The translations under genes were made by a program, and so were the position numbers. A stretch of DNA of 64,000 nt from Gammaproteobacteria bacterium. Its GTDB lineage: Bacteria > Pseudomonadota > Gammaproteobacteria > Eutrophobiales > Eutrophobiaceae. This document shows positions 28,192 to 36,455 of the stretch, in pieces. Under the pieces are notes generated by a model, which saw nothing but the letters and a program-made list of their open reading frames with translations, made no database searches and was not told the origin of the DNA. The stretch spans positions 62,001 through 126,000 of the forward strand of contig CANKCB010000001.1 in assembly GCA_947480335.1 (NCBI GenBank). The letters are read 5' to 3'. Position 1 is the stretch's first letter. Every line of letters starts with the position of its first letter.

Positions 28192-29254
28192 CGACCGGTT
28201 TTTTTCTGAAACTGGGAGTCAATATCCACGTTACCAGAATCAACATCAGGATATGCAGCCACCAGACACCGGGAACACGACCTACTATCCCTTGTTCCAC
28301 CCAGGTCTGAGCAAGACCACTCAGGTTGTAATAGATTGCAAACATTACGGCCGCAGCAATTATTTTTTCACCCTTGCCCTGGCGGGGAGCGGCGCGACTC
28401 AATGGGATCGCAACCAGCGCCAGCAGAATGGTTGCCACGGCACGTGAGACGCGCCATTGAAACTCTGCAATATCACGCGAGTCCGTTGACTTGCCCAGTT
28501 GCAGAGTGGATGCGGCCTTACGTTGGTAATCCATCGCTTTTTTGATATCGGGCATGAATACAAAACGGGAAAAATGGACGATGGATTCACGGGCATTCGG
28601 ACGGCCGATCCGGTACATTGATCCATCAATTAAATGCAGCTGGGGCGGCTGAAAGTCGCCGGAACGAACCTGATATCCCTGATGTGCAAGAATGATATCG
28701 CTCTGCTCATTTTTTCTGATGTAGTGGAAAACCCCCTCGAGTGTTTTGTCTTTATTACGCTTGTTCCTGATATAGACGATTCTGCCACTGGATTCGTTGC
28801 CATAGAATCGTCCGGCCTGATACCGATCCACATCAAGCTCGGTGCTGGCGCTATTGTCAATGCGGTAAATTGTGTCGTATGCCCAGGGTCGTCCATATAT
28901 TGATAGCAAACCGACAAGTAGTCCAACAGGTATAGCCAGCGTCAGCACTATCTTGACAATACGTGTCTCGTTGATTCCGGCAGACTGCAGTACAATAATT
29001 TCCTGGTCCCTGTGCATGCGTCCAAGTGCCACAATAATGGCGGCATAAAAAGCGATAGGCAGCAGTACTTCCATGGCGATGATTGTTTTAAGCAGGATCA
29101 GTTCCAGAATGAGTACCAGCCCCAGAGTCTGGGAAACGGCATCTTCCAGATAACGCGCTGCATTAAAACTAGAAAATAATCCAGCCAGTAACAGGCTTAT
29201 TACCAGCAGAGGGTGCAGTATTTCGCTGTGAATATATTGATCCAGTTTTTTCAA
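28172..29254 (-). CDS. lptF: LptF-like LPS export permease, YjgP family
   Basis: A 360-residue permease with the same layout as LptG: N-terminal helices, coupling region ALGRMHRDQEIIVLQSAGI, periplasmic jellyroll (about residues 125-265) and C-terminal helices containing IPLSRAAPRQGKGEK, the family's conserved loop. The PRQGK loop and QEIIVLQSAG match LptF better than LptG. It follows the GNAT-like ceramide synthase gene by 94 bases and overlaps lptG. The LPS versus sphingolipid question is as for lptG. Confidence 0.85.
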   Translation of the reverse strand: MKKLDQYIHSEILHPLLVISLLLAGLFSSFNAARYLEDAVSQTLGLVLILELILLKTIIAMEVLLPIAFYAAIIVALGRMHRDQEIIVLQSAGINETRIVKIVLTLAIPVGLLVGLLSIYGRPWAYDTIYRIDNSASTELDVDRYQAGRFYGNESSGRIVYIRNKRNKDKTLEGVFHYIRKNEQSDIILAHQGYQVRSGDFQPPQLHLIDGSMYRIGRPNARESIVHFSRFVFMPDIKKAMDYQRKAASTLQLGKSTDSRDIAEFQWRVSRAVATILLALVAIPLSRAAPRQGKGEKIIAAAVMFAIYYNLSGLAQTWVEQGIVGRVPGVWWLHILMLILVTWILTPSFRKKPVGANVHT

Positions 29255-29348
29255 AAACTTACGACCTGTGATCCAAGTGATGGGTATGTGTCTTGCAGAT
29301 AGCGCGCATCAATAACGTTTAATGAGAATTCCCACCAAAGCGCGATGC

Positions 29349-30509
29349 TCATAGATTTTTTTCATAAATACGATAACGCTTGTACTCTTTACTACCGATA
29401 TTGTCGAGAATGCTACGCATGCCCTTGTTGTTCTCAAGTATCCAGGACATTTCAACAGCTTTAATACCGGACTCCCTGGCGGCATCACAGGCAGCATTGC
29501 ACACCATTAACGCCAGGGTCAGACCCAGTGTACTATTCTGGTACTGTTTGCGTACACCCATCAGGGGTACTCGCCCTGTACGTATACTTTTTTGGGTAAC
29601 CCCCTGATACAAACGTAACCAGCCCAGCGGAAACAACTTTCCGTTCAGTTGTGACAGCACTTCATTCAGATTCGGCAGTGCTACAACAAACGCTACAGGT
29701 ATACCGTCCAGCTCTGCAATCTGGACGAAGTCATCAGAAATAAACAGTCGCAGACTGGTGCCTAGCTCTGCAAACTCTTCCTTGCTAAACGGTATGAATC
29801 CCCAATTGTCTGACCATGCGTCATTGAAAATATTCCTCAATATTTCCATTTCCTCGCCAAAGTGTTTACGGCGCAATGGTCGTAACTGTATACGTTTGTC
29901 AAATTTTGCAACCAGTGTCTTCATTATTCGTGACGGTACAAAATCGGTTTCAATCCAGTAGGCCAGTAAATCCATTGCCGGCGAGTAACCCTGCTGTTCA
30001 AGTAAGGTACCGTACCAGGGTTTTGAATGTGGCATGAGTATGACCGGCGGCGTATCAAACCCATCGACCAGAACCCCGCACTCCTGATTGATTGAAAAAC
30101 TGAATGGTCCGGAGATATGGGTTGTGCCTCTGTCAGATAACCAGGTTTCACCAGCGCTTGTTAGCGCTGCGATAACGACAGGGTCATTGATAAACTCAAG
30201 TAAGCCAAAATGACCCGCATGACCGCCATGGAACTGACGATGGATCTGATCAATCTGTGCACAGATTCTGCCTACCGGTATTCCGTTGCGATATGCCAAC
30301 CAGGCCTGCCATGTGGCATTTTTGAAGTAGGGGTTTAGCCTGGAGAAATGCAGACGACGCTCCAGTTTAAGTGGTGGTACCCAATGTGGGTCGTTTGCGT
30401 AAATGGTCCAGGGTAGGTTGATAAATGCCAACATGTCTGCACGGGAATGCACCGGTCTGACTTCTACAGGATGACTGGACGCAAATGAGTCTTTTTCGGC
30501 ATTATTCAT
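29349..30509 (-). CDS. GNAT-superfamily acyltransferase, bacterial ceramide synthase candidate
   Basis: A 386-residue protein starting at the ATG ending at 30509. Its motifs DPHWVPPLKLERR, GRICAQID, GPFSFSINQECGVLVDGFDTPPVILMPH and LLEQQGYSPAMDLLAY are those of a GNAT-like family often mislabelled dATP pyrophosphohydrolase. To my knowledge the Caulobacter member was shown to be the bacterial ceramide synthase (bCerS), which N-acylates the 3-oxo-sphinganine-type base. The C-terminal half is a second GNAT-like fold. It heads the leftward lipid operon and is divergent from the ACP/serine palmitoyltransferase operon. Enzyme identity is inferred from family memory and context. Confidence 0.72.
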   Translation of the reverse strand: MNNAEKDSFASSHPVEVRPVHSRADMLAFINLPWTIYANDPHWVPPLKLERRLHFSRLNPYFKNATWQAWLAYRNGIPVGRICAQIDQIHRQFHGGHAGHFGLLEFINDPVVIAALTSAGETWLSDRGTTHISGPFSFSINQECGVLVDGFDTPPVILMPHSKPWYGTLLEQQGYSPAMDLLAYWIETDFVPSRIMKTLVAKFDKRIQLRPLRRKHFGEEMEILRNIFNDAWSDNWGFIPFSKEEFAELGTSLRLFISDDFVQIAELDGIPVAFVVALPNLNEVLSQLNGKLFPLGWLRLYQGVTQKSIRTGRVPLMGVRKQYQNSTLGLTLALMVCNAACDAARESGIKAVEMSWILENNKGMRSILDNIGSKEYKRYRIYEKNL

Positions 30510-30887
30510 GCTGTTGTCCTGGAACTGGAAAAATGCGGGCAAGGATAGCATAAATATAAAAAAGGGCCTTTTAAAACCACTTTGTAATTTGCTGGATCAG
30601 GCTGAATTTTCGCAGGATTTCGGGGTCAAACAAAGAAGAGACAAGGATGCCTGGCAAGTTAATGAGTCAGCTTCAAACAAATCAGCAGTAAAATTAAGCT
30701 AAATAATGCTGGCATCAGGCATGCAGAATACTTTAAACTCCGCGTTTTTAGTAAATTTGGCTCAAATCCCGGGGTATAAACCGGGGCTGATAACGGGCAA
30801 TTTCCAGAGAATTAATACTGGTATACCGTACACAAATCTTTTATATTATCAGCGGGATAGAACACATTTGCATGAGAGGTATTAACT
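30510..30887. promoter_or_regulatory. Divergent intergenic region between the two sphingolipid-type operons
   Basis: About 380 AT-rich bases between the two divergent operons hold no supportable gene. They must contain the promoters for both directions. A weak TATATT (30842-30847) could be a -10 box for the rightward operon, but I see no convincing -35 partner. An imperfect small hairpin (CCCGG, 8-base loop, CCGGG) lies near 30769-30786. A ten-codon ATG reading frame (30872-30904) ends 4 bases before the TTG of the ligase gene and could couple its translation. Confidence 0.4.
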
Positions 30888-30908
30888 CTGATCTCCGAAA
30901 TTAGTAAT

Positions 30909-32717
30909 TTGGATACGCCAACTGTCCGGCCTGAAAACGGTTCGTTTTCAGGCGAGCCTTCGCTCGTCCTGCAACCGACGAACACGCTGAATACATTGAC
31001 TCAGCGTCTGGCAGATTTTGAGACGCTGACAGATGCGCTGGACTATGCCGCATCCGGCACTACCGGTTATAACTTCTATGACGCACGTGGAGCACTCAAA
31101 CATGTGCTGACGTATTCTGATTTAAGACAGAGTGCGCTTACCACAGCAAGACGTTTGCTTGGTCTTGGGCTGACACGTGGTGAACACGTTGCCATAATTG
31201 CTGATACTACCCCTGAATTTATTATCCTGTTCTTTGCTTGCCGTTATGCGGGATTGGTTCCGTTTGCCATGCCTATTCCAGTCAATCTGGGTAGTCACGA
31301 TATCTATGTACGTCAGTTACGTGGCATGCTCAGCATCAGCAATGCCAGTATGGCAATTGCTAACAAGGATTTTATTTCTTTTCTGGAAGAAGCTACACGT
31401 GATCTTGAGTGTGTGCGCTGGACTGGTACGCCAGGACAACTTGCACAGTTGCCTGAATCGGAACAGGAGCTACAGAAAAACCAGCCGGATGCAGTAGCTT
31501 ATCTGCAGTTCACTTCCGGCAGTACTCGTGCTCCACAGGGTGTTATCATCACTGAAAAAGCTGTGATGAGTAACCTGCAGGGCATCGTCAGACATGGTCT
31601 GGAAATATATCCGAATGATCGTTGTGCCTCCTGGCTGCCCTTTTACCATGATATGGGATTAATCGGTCTGGTATTGTCACCGCTGGTCTCACAGCTGTCT
31701 GTCGACTTTCTGCGTACCCGTGATTTTGCTGTACGCCCTATCCAATGGCTGAGAATCATTAGTCGTAACCATTGCACAATCGCATTTTGTCCACCATTTG
31801 GTCTCGAACTATGTGCCCTTAGGGTGCGTAGTGCTGATCTGGAAGATTTGGATTTGAGCAGCTGGCGAGCTGCAGGTATTGGCGCTGAAATGATACGGCC
31901 GGATACACTGAAGAACTTCGCCAGTAAGTTTGCGGCAGTTGGATTTAATCCTGCTGCGTTCCTGCCTTGTTATGGACTGGCTGAAGCCTCGCTTGCGGTT
32001 ACTTTTTCCAAAGTGGGGACTGGTCTTGATATTATGAAAGTCGATACCGAGACACTTGCTGACCGTAGTGTTGCAGTCCGTGTTCAGGCTGATGGTAGAA
32101 AACACACTGAATTCGTAAATTGTGGCAAACCGTTGCCTGGCCACTTTGTCTCAGTAGTTGATGATAATGGAAAGCCATTACCGGACATGCGTGTAGGCAG
32201 AGTATTGTTGAAAGGACCCAGCATAATGTCCGGTTATATCAACGACCCGGAAACTACACAGCGTGTAATGCGGTCTGACAGCTGGATGGATAGTGGTGAT
32301 CTTGGTTATGTCTCCGAGGGCAATCTGTACCTGACTGGCAGACATAAGGACATTATTATAATCAACGGTCGCAATATCCGTGCGCAGGACATAGAAGAAA
32401 TTGCAGAACAACAACCAGAAGTCAGAACACGTGAAACGTCAGCATTTGCAGTTGTCGATTCGAATGGCGTTTCCACCGTTGTGTTGGTGATTGAGTGCCG
32501 ACTGTCATCTGTGCAGGAACGACAATCGCTTATGAGTCGCTTGCAGAGACTGGTATACGCCGCATTTGGTGTGCACTGTCTGGTTGAACTGGTCCCTCCC
32601 CATACCTTACCTCGGACCTCTTCAGGAAAACTATCGCGTGCCGCGGCGTGTAAGGGTTTCATGCAAAGGACCGGATTTTCAAGTTTGCAATCTGCCAAGC
32701 CGGAAGTTCGTCACTGA
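30909..32717 (+). CDS. Fatty acyl-AMP ligase / acyl-ACP synthetase (AcsR-like)
   Basis: A 602-residue adenylate-forming enzyme of the FAAL type. Motifs: LQFTSGSTRAPQGVIITEKAV (phosphate loop), SWLPFYHDMGLIG, LPCYGLAEASLAVTFS, MDSGDLGYV, HKDIIIINGRNIRAQDIE and LPRTSSGKLSRAA with the C-terminal Lys. It should activate a fatty acid and load the ACP two genes downstream for the serine palmitoyltransferase. The start is uncertain: TTG at 30909 has no Shine-Dalgarno, while a CTG at 30888 follows GAGAGG by 8 bases, and no in-frame ATG exists upstream of the conserved region. Confidence 0.85.
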   Translation: MDTPTVRPENGSFSGEPSLVLQPTNTLNTLTQRLADFETLTDALDYAASGTTGYNFYDARGALKHVLTYSDLRQSALTTARRLLGLGLTRGEHVAIIADTTPEFIILFFACRYAGLVPFAMPIPVNLGSHDIYVRQLRGMLSISNASMAIANKDFISFLEEATRDLECVRWTGTPGQLAQLPESEQELQKNQPDAVAYLQFTSGSTRAPQGVIITEKAVMSNLQGIVRHGLEIYPNDRCASWLPFYHDMGLIGLVLSPLVSQLSVDFLRTRDFAVRPIQWLRIISRNHCTIAFCPPFGLELCALRVRSADLEDLDLSSWRAAGIGAEMIRPDTLKNFASKFAAVGFNPAAFLPCYGLAEASLAVTFSKVGTGLDIMKVDTETLADRSVAVRVQADGRKHTEFVNCGKPLPGHFVSVVDDNGKPLPDMRVGRVLLKGPSIMSGYINDPETTQRVMRSDSWMDSGDLGYVSEGNLYLTGRHKDIIIINGRNIRAQDIEEIAEQQPEVRTRETSAFAVVDSNGVSTVVLVIECRLSSVQERQSLMSRLQRLVYAAFGVHCLVELVPPHTLPRTSSGKLSRAAACKGFMQRTGFSSLQSAKPEVRH

Positions 32718-32720
32718 CGC

Positions 32721-33644
32721 ATGTCAGAAACTGTGGCGGTAACCGGCGCCACCGGTTTTATCGGCCGGAATCTGATTGAAAAGCTGGTTAAGGATGGCCG
32801 GCAAGTCCGCGCACTTACTCGTCACTCTCGCTCTGATACAGAAAATGTCCGTTGGATTACCGGCACACTTGACGATACCGATGCGTTAAATCGACTGGTA
32901 TCAGGCGCTGGCGCTGTTATACATTGCGCTGGCCGAGTTAGAGGCCGCTCTTTACAGGATTTTCTGGATACGAATCTGGGTGGAACAGCAAACATAGAAC
33001 GTGCCGCGCTGTTACAGGATCCCCTGCCACGGTTTCTACTGATCTCCTCTCTCGCTGCGCGTGAACCCGACTTGTCCTGGTATGCCGAAAGCAAGCGTCA
33101 GGCAGAACAGTCAATGATTGCTAACGCTGGCAGTATGCGCTGGACAATCTACAGACCTACAGCTGTATACGGTCCGGGCGATAAGGAACTTGCGCCCTTG
33201 TTAAAAGCCACCCGCCTCGGAATATTACCGGTAACAGGATCCCGGTCTTCCAGGTTTGGTTTAATCTATGTGACAGATCTGGTTGCAGCCATCACGGCCT
33301 GGCTTGATTCGGAAAAGGTTATTCAGGGTGTGTATGAGCTTGATGATGGAACGCCCGGGGGATATGATCACGAACGGGTGAAAGTAATTGCAAGCCAGGT
33401 CTGGAAGCATCCAGTTTACAGTCTGCCTGTGCCAGTCGCCATGATACAACTGATCGCAACAATCAATCTTTGTCTGGCCAGGTTACTCGATTATTCACCT
33501 ATGTTGACGCCGGGAAAAGTCAGGGAATTACGACATCCAGACTGGGTATGTGACATCAGCCGGTTGACAGCAATACTTGGGTGGAAACCAAGCCAGCGCT
33601 TACAGGACACCCTGAAGCAGACAGTAATATTAAAAAAGCAGTAA
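32721..33644 (+). CDS. NAD(P)-dependent epimerase/reductase, ceramide reductase (CerR) candidate
   Basis: A 307-residue extended short-chain dehydrogenase. The dinucleotide loop is VTGATGFIGRNL (Gly9, Gly12, Gly15) and the catalytic pair is Tyr121-x3-Lys125 in SWYAESKRQAE, with Ser nearby in LLISSLA. In Caulobacter an epimerase-like protein in the same position (CerR) reduces the 3-keto group of the sphingoid intermediate. It follows the ligase by 3 bases. The epimerase alternative cannot be excluded by motifs alone. Confidence 0.78.
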   Translation: MSETVAVTGATGFIGRNLIEKLVKDGRQVRALTRHSRSDTENVRWITGTLDDTDALNRLVSGAGAVIHCAGRVRGRSLQDFLDTNLGGTANIERAALLQDPLPRFLLISSLAAREPDLSWYAESKRQAEQSMIANAGSMRWTIYRPTAVYGPGDKELAPLLKATRLGILPVTGSRSSRFGLIYVTDLVAAITAWLDSEKVIQGVYELDDGTPGGYDHERVKVIASQVWKHPVYSLPVPVAMIQLIATINLCLARLLDYSPMLTPGKVRELRHPDWVCDISRLTAILGWKPSQRLQDTLKQTVILKKQ

Positions 33645-33668
33645 TCTGACAGGAACGGAAGCTACCAT

Positions 33669-33920
33669 ATGACTGATAACTACGAAAACACACTGCAGAG
33701 GATTTGCAAACATCTGGAGCGAATTGCAGATCCAGGCGCGATCATACGGGCAGACACAAATCTGGTGGATGAATTTGCGCTGGATTCAGTCAAAATACTC
33801 GACCTGATTATGGAAATAGAAGACGAATTTGATATATCCATTCCACTAAATCTGATGGCAGATGTTCAGCTCGTAAGCGATCTCGCCAGAATGATAGAAC
33901 GTATAGAGTCAGAAAAATAA
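33669..33920 (+). CDS. Acyl carrier protein
   Basis: An 83-residue four-helix ACP. The phosphopantetheine attachment site is Ser40 in FALDSVKILDLIMEIEDEFDIS, the standard DS(V/L) motif at the start of helix II. It differs from the housekeeping AcpP by sequence and by location, and its stop overlaps the start of the serine palmitoyltransferase-like gene. It is therefore likely a dedicated carrier that presents the acyl chain to that enzyme. Confidence 0.88.
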   Translation: MTDNYENTLQRICKHLERIADPGAIIRADTNLVDEFALDSVKILDLIMEIEDEFDISIPLNLMADVQLVSDLARMIERIESEK

Positions 33921-35116
33921 TGAATCTGTTCGACAAGTTCACAACATTTATCGCGGACAAGGAACCATTACTCGCGATTAAACCTGAAATATTCGGCACA
34001 CCGATAGAAAAAATGTATTCACCGACAGAGGCCAGTATCGGTGGTAGGCGTATCCTGCTCGCAGGTACCAATAATTATCTGGGACTGACCTTTGCTCCCG
34101 AGTGCCTGGCCGCTGCTCATCAGGCAATAGATGAGGAAGGAACCGGTACAACAGGATCACGCATGGCGAATGGCAATTATACCGGTCATCGTGAACTGGA
34201 ACGCGAGTTTGCCGAGTTTTATGGATGCAAGCATGCTGTGGTATTTTCCACGGGCTATCAGGCCAACCTTGGCACTATCTCCGGACTGGCCGGTGCAGCA
34301 GATGTGTTATTGATAGACGCACACTGTCATGCAAGTATTTATGATGGCTGTCGTCTTAGTGGCGCAGAGATTATTCGTTTCCGTCACAACGATACGACAG
34401 ATCTTGAAAAACGATTACGACGTCTCGGCGACAGGACAGGATCGACCCTGGTAATTGTAGAAGGTATTTACAGTATGTTAGGTGATCAGGCGCCACTGTC
34501 AGCCATGGTTGAAGTAAAAAAATCATATGGTGCGTATATGCTGATCGATGAAGCGCATTCACTGGGTGTGCTGGGTAAAACCGGACAAGGTTTGGTTGAG
34601 GCGGCTGGCGTGACGAACAATGTCGATTTTATTACTGGCACATTCAGTAAGAGTCTGGGTAGTATCGGTGGATACTGTGTGAGTAATCACAGGGAGCTCG
34701 ATATCATGCGCTACTTGAGTCGACCCTATATATTTACTGCCTCTCCCTCACCTTCAAATATCGCTTCGGCTCGAGCAGCATTGCGACTGCTGAAGGATGG
34801 AGAGCATTTACGTAAACGTTTATGGGAAAACGCCAACCGTTTATATTCTTGTATGCAGGAACAGGGTTATCGTCTTGGTCCACAGGTAGGCCCTGTGATA
34901 TCTGCACAGCTTGAAACTACCGAACAGGCGCTGGCTTTATGGACTGCGCTGATTGAACGTGGCATCTATGTAAACCTGATTTTCCCTCCCGCTGCCCCTC
35001 ACGACAAACCGCTGGTTCGTTGCAGCCTGAGCGCTGCACATACTCCCGAGCAGATTGAGTATCTTTGCAGCACATTTACTGATCTGGCAAGTCTGGCTCG
35101 TCCACTCAGCCAGTAG
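33920..35116 (+). CDS. spt: Serine palmitoyltransferase-like alpha-oxoamine synthase
   Basis: A 398-residue fold-type I PLP enzyme of the BioF/Kbl/Spt family. The PLP lysine is Lys244 in GTFSKSLGSIGGY; Asp210 and His213 (LIDEAHSLGVLG) bind the cofactor ring. The N-terminal GTTGSRMANGNYTGHRELE resembles Spt (G-x-R-x-x-N-G) more than BioF or Kbl. It condenses an acyl thioester with an amino acid, most likely serine. The dedicated ACP and ligase genes upstream and the GNAT-like acyltransferase across the divergent promoter support Spt over a biotin enzyme. Glycine- or alanine-using relatives remain possible. Confidence 0.82.
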   Translation: MNLFDKFTTFIADKEPLLAIKPEIFGTPIEKMYSPTEASIGGRRILLAGTNNYLGLTFAPECLAAAHQAIDEEGTGTTGSRMANGNYTGHRELEREFAEFYGCKHAVVFSTGYQANLGTISGLAGAADVLLIDAHCHASIYDGCRLSGAEIIRFRHNDTTDLEKRLRRLGDRTGSTLVIVEGIYSMLGDQAPLSAMVEVKKSYGAYMLIDEAHSLGVLGKTGQGLVEAAGVTNNVDFITGTFSKSLGSIGGYCVSNHRELDIMRYLSRPYIFTASPSPSNIASARAALRLLKDGEHLRKRLWENANRLYSCMQEQGYRLGPQVGPVISAQLETTEQALALWTALIERGIYVNLIFPPAAPHDKPLVRCSLSAAHTPEQIEYLCSTFTDLASLARPLSQ

Positions 35117-35376
35117 GGTTCCGCAGTCCTTTTGCGTCTATATGGCGTATGAGAGCGAACATTACCCTGTGTGACGTGTTGAACAACAGGTTTCGTTATG
35201 CAAAGTCAGTCAGAAAAGCACACAATTTTTCATATGTTATTGGGAAAAATGAATATATTGTGAATGTTGATTAATTAACGGGTGAATAGTTTTTCCCGAA
35301 TGAAAACTGTAGGTAAGATGCACCTCCCGTCTATATTAGGTTGTCCTAAATTGTTATCACGAGCAGAAAACCAATC

Positions 35377-36453
35377 ATGTTGAAAATTACAGGAATTACC
35401 CTGGTCTGTCTGATTTTACTGGGAGCTTGTGCAGAGAAAACTGATAACAGACAGGCGGCAGGTGAAAAAACAGTTACAGTATTGGTTGAAGCTGTTCGAT
35501 TCAGTAATGAACAGACCCGGATTGAAGCCGTAGGTACTTCGCGCGCAATGCAATCAGTAACCTTGAACCCTGTGACTTCAGGTGAAGTTGTCGCTGTGAA
35601 TTTTGAACCAGGACAAAAAATAGAATCAGGCGCAATACTGGCGCAGCTGGATGAGCGAAATGAACAGCTCGCACTGGAGCTGGCACGTATTCGTGTTGAA
35701 GATGCCAAAAAACTTTACGATCGATATCAGAAGACTGCCGGTTCGGGCGCGATACTGCCTACAGTTCTGGATGCAGCAAAAACAGCCTATCAAACTGCCG
35801 AAGTAGAATATAAGCAGGCACGAATCGCGCTGGATGACAGGATAATTCGCGCACCATTTACCGGGTATGTCGGTATCGCTGAAATTCATCCGGGTGACCG
35901 TGTTGATCCGGGCACAATCATTACCACGATAGATAATCGTGATGGCCTGCTGATCAGCTTTGAGGTGCCTGAAATCATGGTGGGTACACTCAGCGTCGGA
36001 GACCGTGTCGCAATCAGTCCCTGGAATAGCCAGGATACCGCTGCACAAGGTGATGTGGTGGATATCGGCAGCCGTATCGATCCATTGACACGGACATTTA
36101 CAACTCGCGCCGAAGTTGATAATAAATCCGATATGCTCAGACCGGGCATGAGTTTCCGCGTCAGTCTCGACATAAAAGGCAAGAACTACCCGGTGTTGCC
36201 GGAAATTGCGGTGCAATGGGGCGCGGATGGTTCCTATATCTGGGTAGTAAGTTCCGGACAGGCCCATCGTGTTTCTGCCAGCATCATTCAGCGACAGCAG
36301 GGCAAGGTTTTGGTCAATGCTGCCCTCGTTGAAGGCGATCTGGTGGTGGTTGAAGGTGTGCAGCGTATGTATGAAGGCGTCAAGGTAAAACATACCCGGC
36401 GAGAGGACAGTCAGGAACAAAAGATGGACAGGACTGTAAAAATTGAGAGTTAG
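35377..36453 (+). CDS. RND efflux periplasmic adaptor (membrane fusion lipoprotein)
   Basis: A 358-residue HlyD/AcrA-like protein. The N-terminus ends in the lipobox LLGAC with Cys18, so it is probably a lipoprotein tethered in the inner membrane. Next come the barrel-sandwich half EVVAVNFEPGQKIESGAILAQLDER, a helical hairpin (about residues 95-150), the second half APFTGYVGIAEIHPGDRV and a beta-barrel. It starts 260 bases after the serine palmitoyltransferase-like gene and is followed 2 bases later by its RND pump. Confidence 0.92.
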   Translation: MLKITGITLVCLILLGACAEKTDNRQAAGEKTVTVLVEAVRFSNEQTRIEAVGTSRAMQSVTLNPVTSGEVVAVNFEPGQKIESGAILAQLDERNEQLALELARIRVEDAKKLYDRYQKTAGSGAILPTVLDAAKTAYQTAEVEYKQARIALDDRIIRAPFTGYVGIAEIHPGDRVDPGTIITTIDNRDGLLISFEVPEIMVGTLSVGDRVAISPWNSQDTAAQGDVVDIGSRIDPLTRTFTTRAEVDNKSDMLRPGMSFRVSLDIKGKNYPVLPEIAVQWGADGSYIWVVSSGQAHRVSASIIQRQQGKVLVNAALVEGDLVVVEGVQRMYEGVKVKHTRREDSQEQKMDRTVKIES

Positions 36454-36455
36454 TC

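Noticed and set aside
30872-30904. Ten-codon peptide gene upstream of the ligase
   Set aside because: Too short to support as a gene; noted only as a possible leader or coupling frame.
33920-35116. 8-amino-7-oxononanoate synthase (bioF) or 2-amino-3-ketobutyrate ligase (kbl)
   Set aside because: No biotin or threonine genes nearby; a dedicated ACP and ligase, and the G-x-R-x-x-N-G motif, fit serine palmitoyltransferase better.
35626-36420. 264-codon frame antisense to the RND adaptor
   Set aside because: The opposite strand encodes a clear adaptor protein; the antisense product shows no motif and no ribosome binding site.
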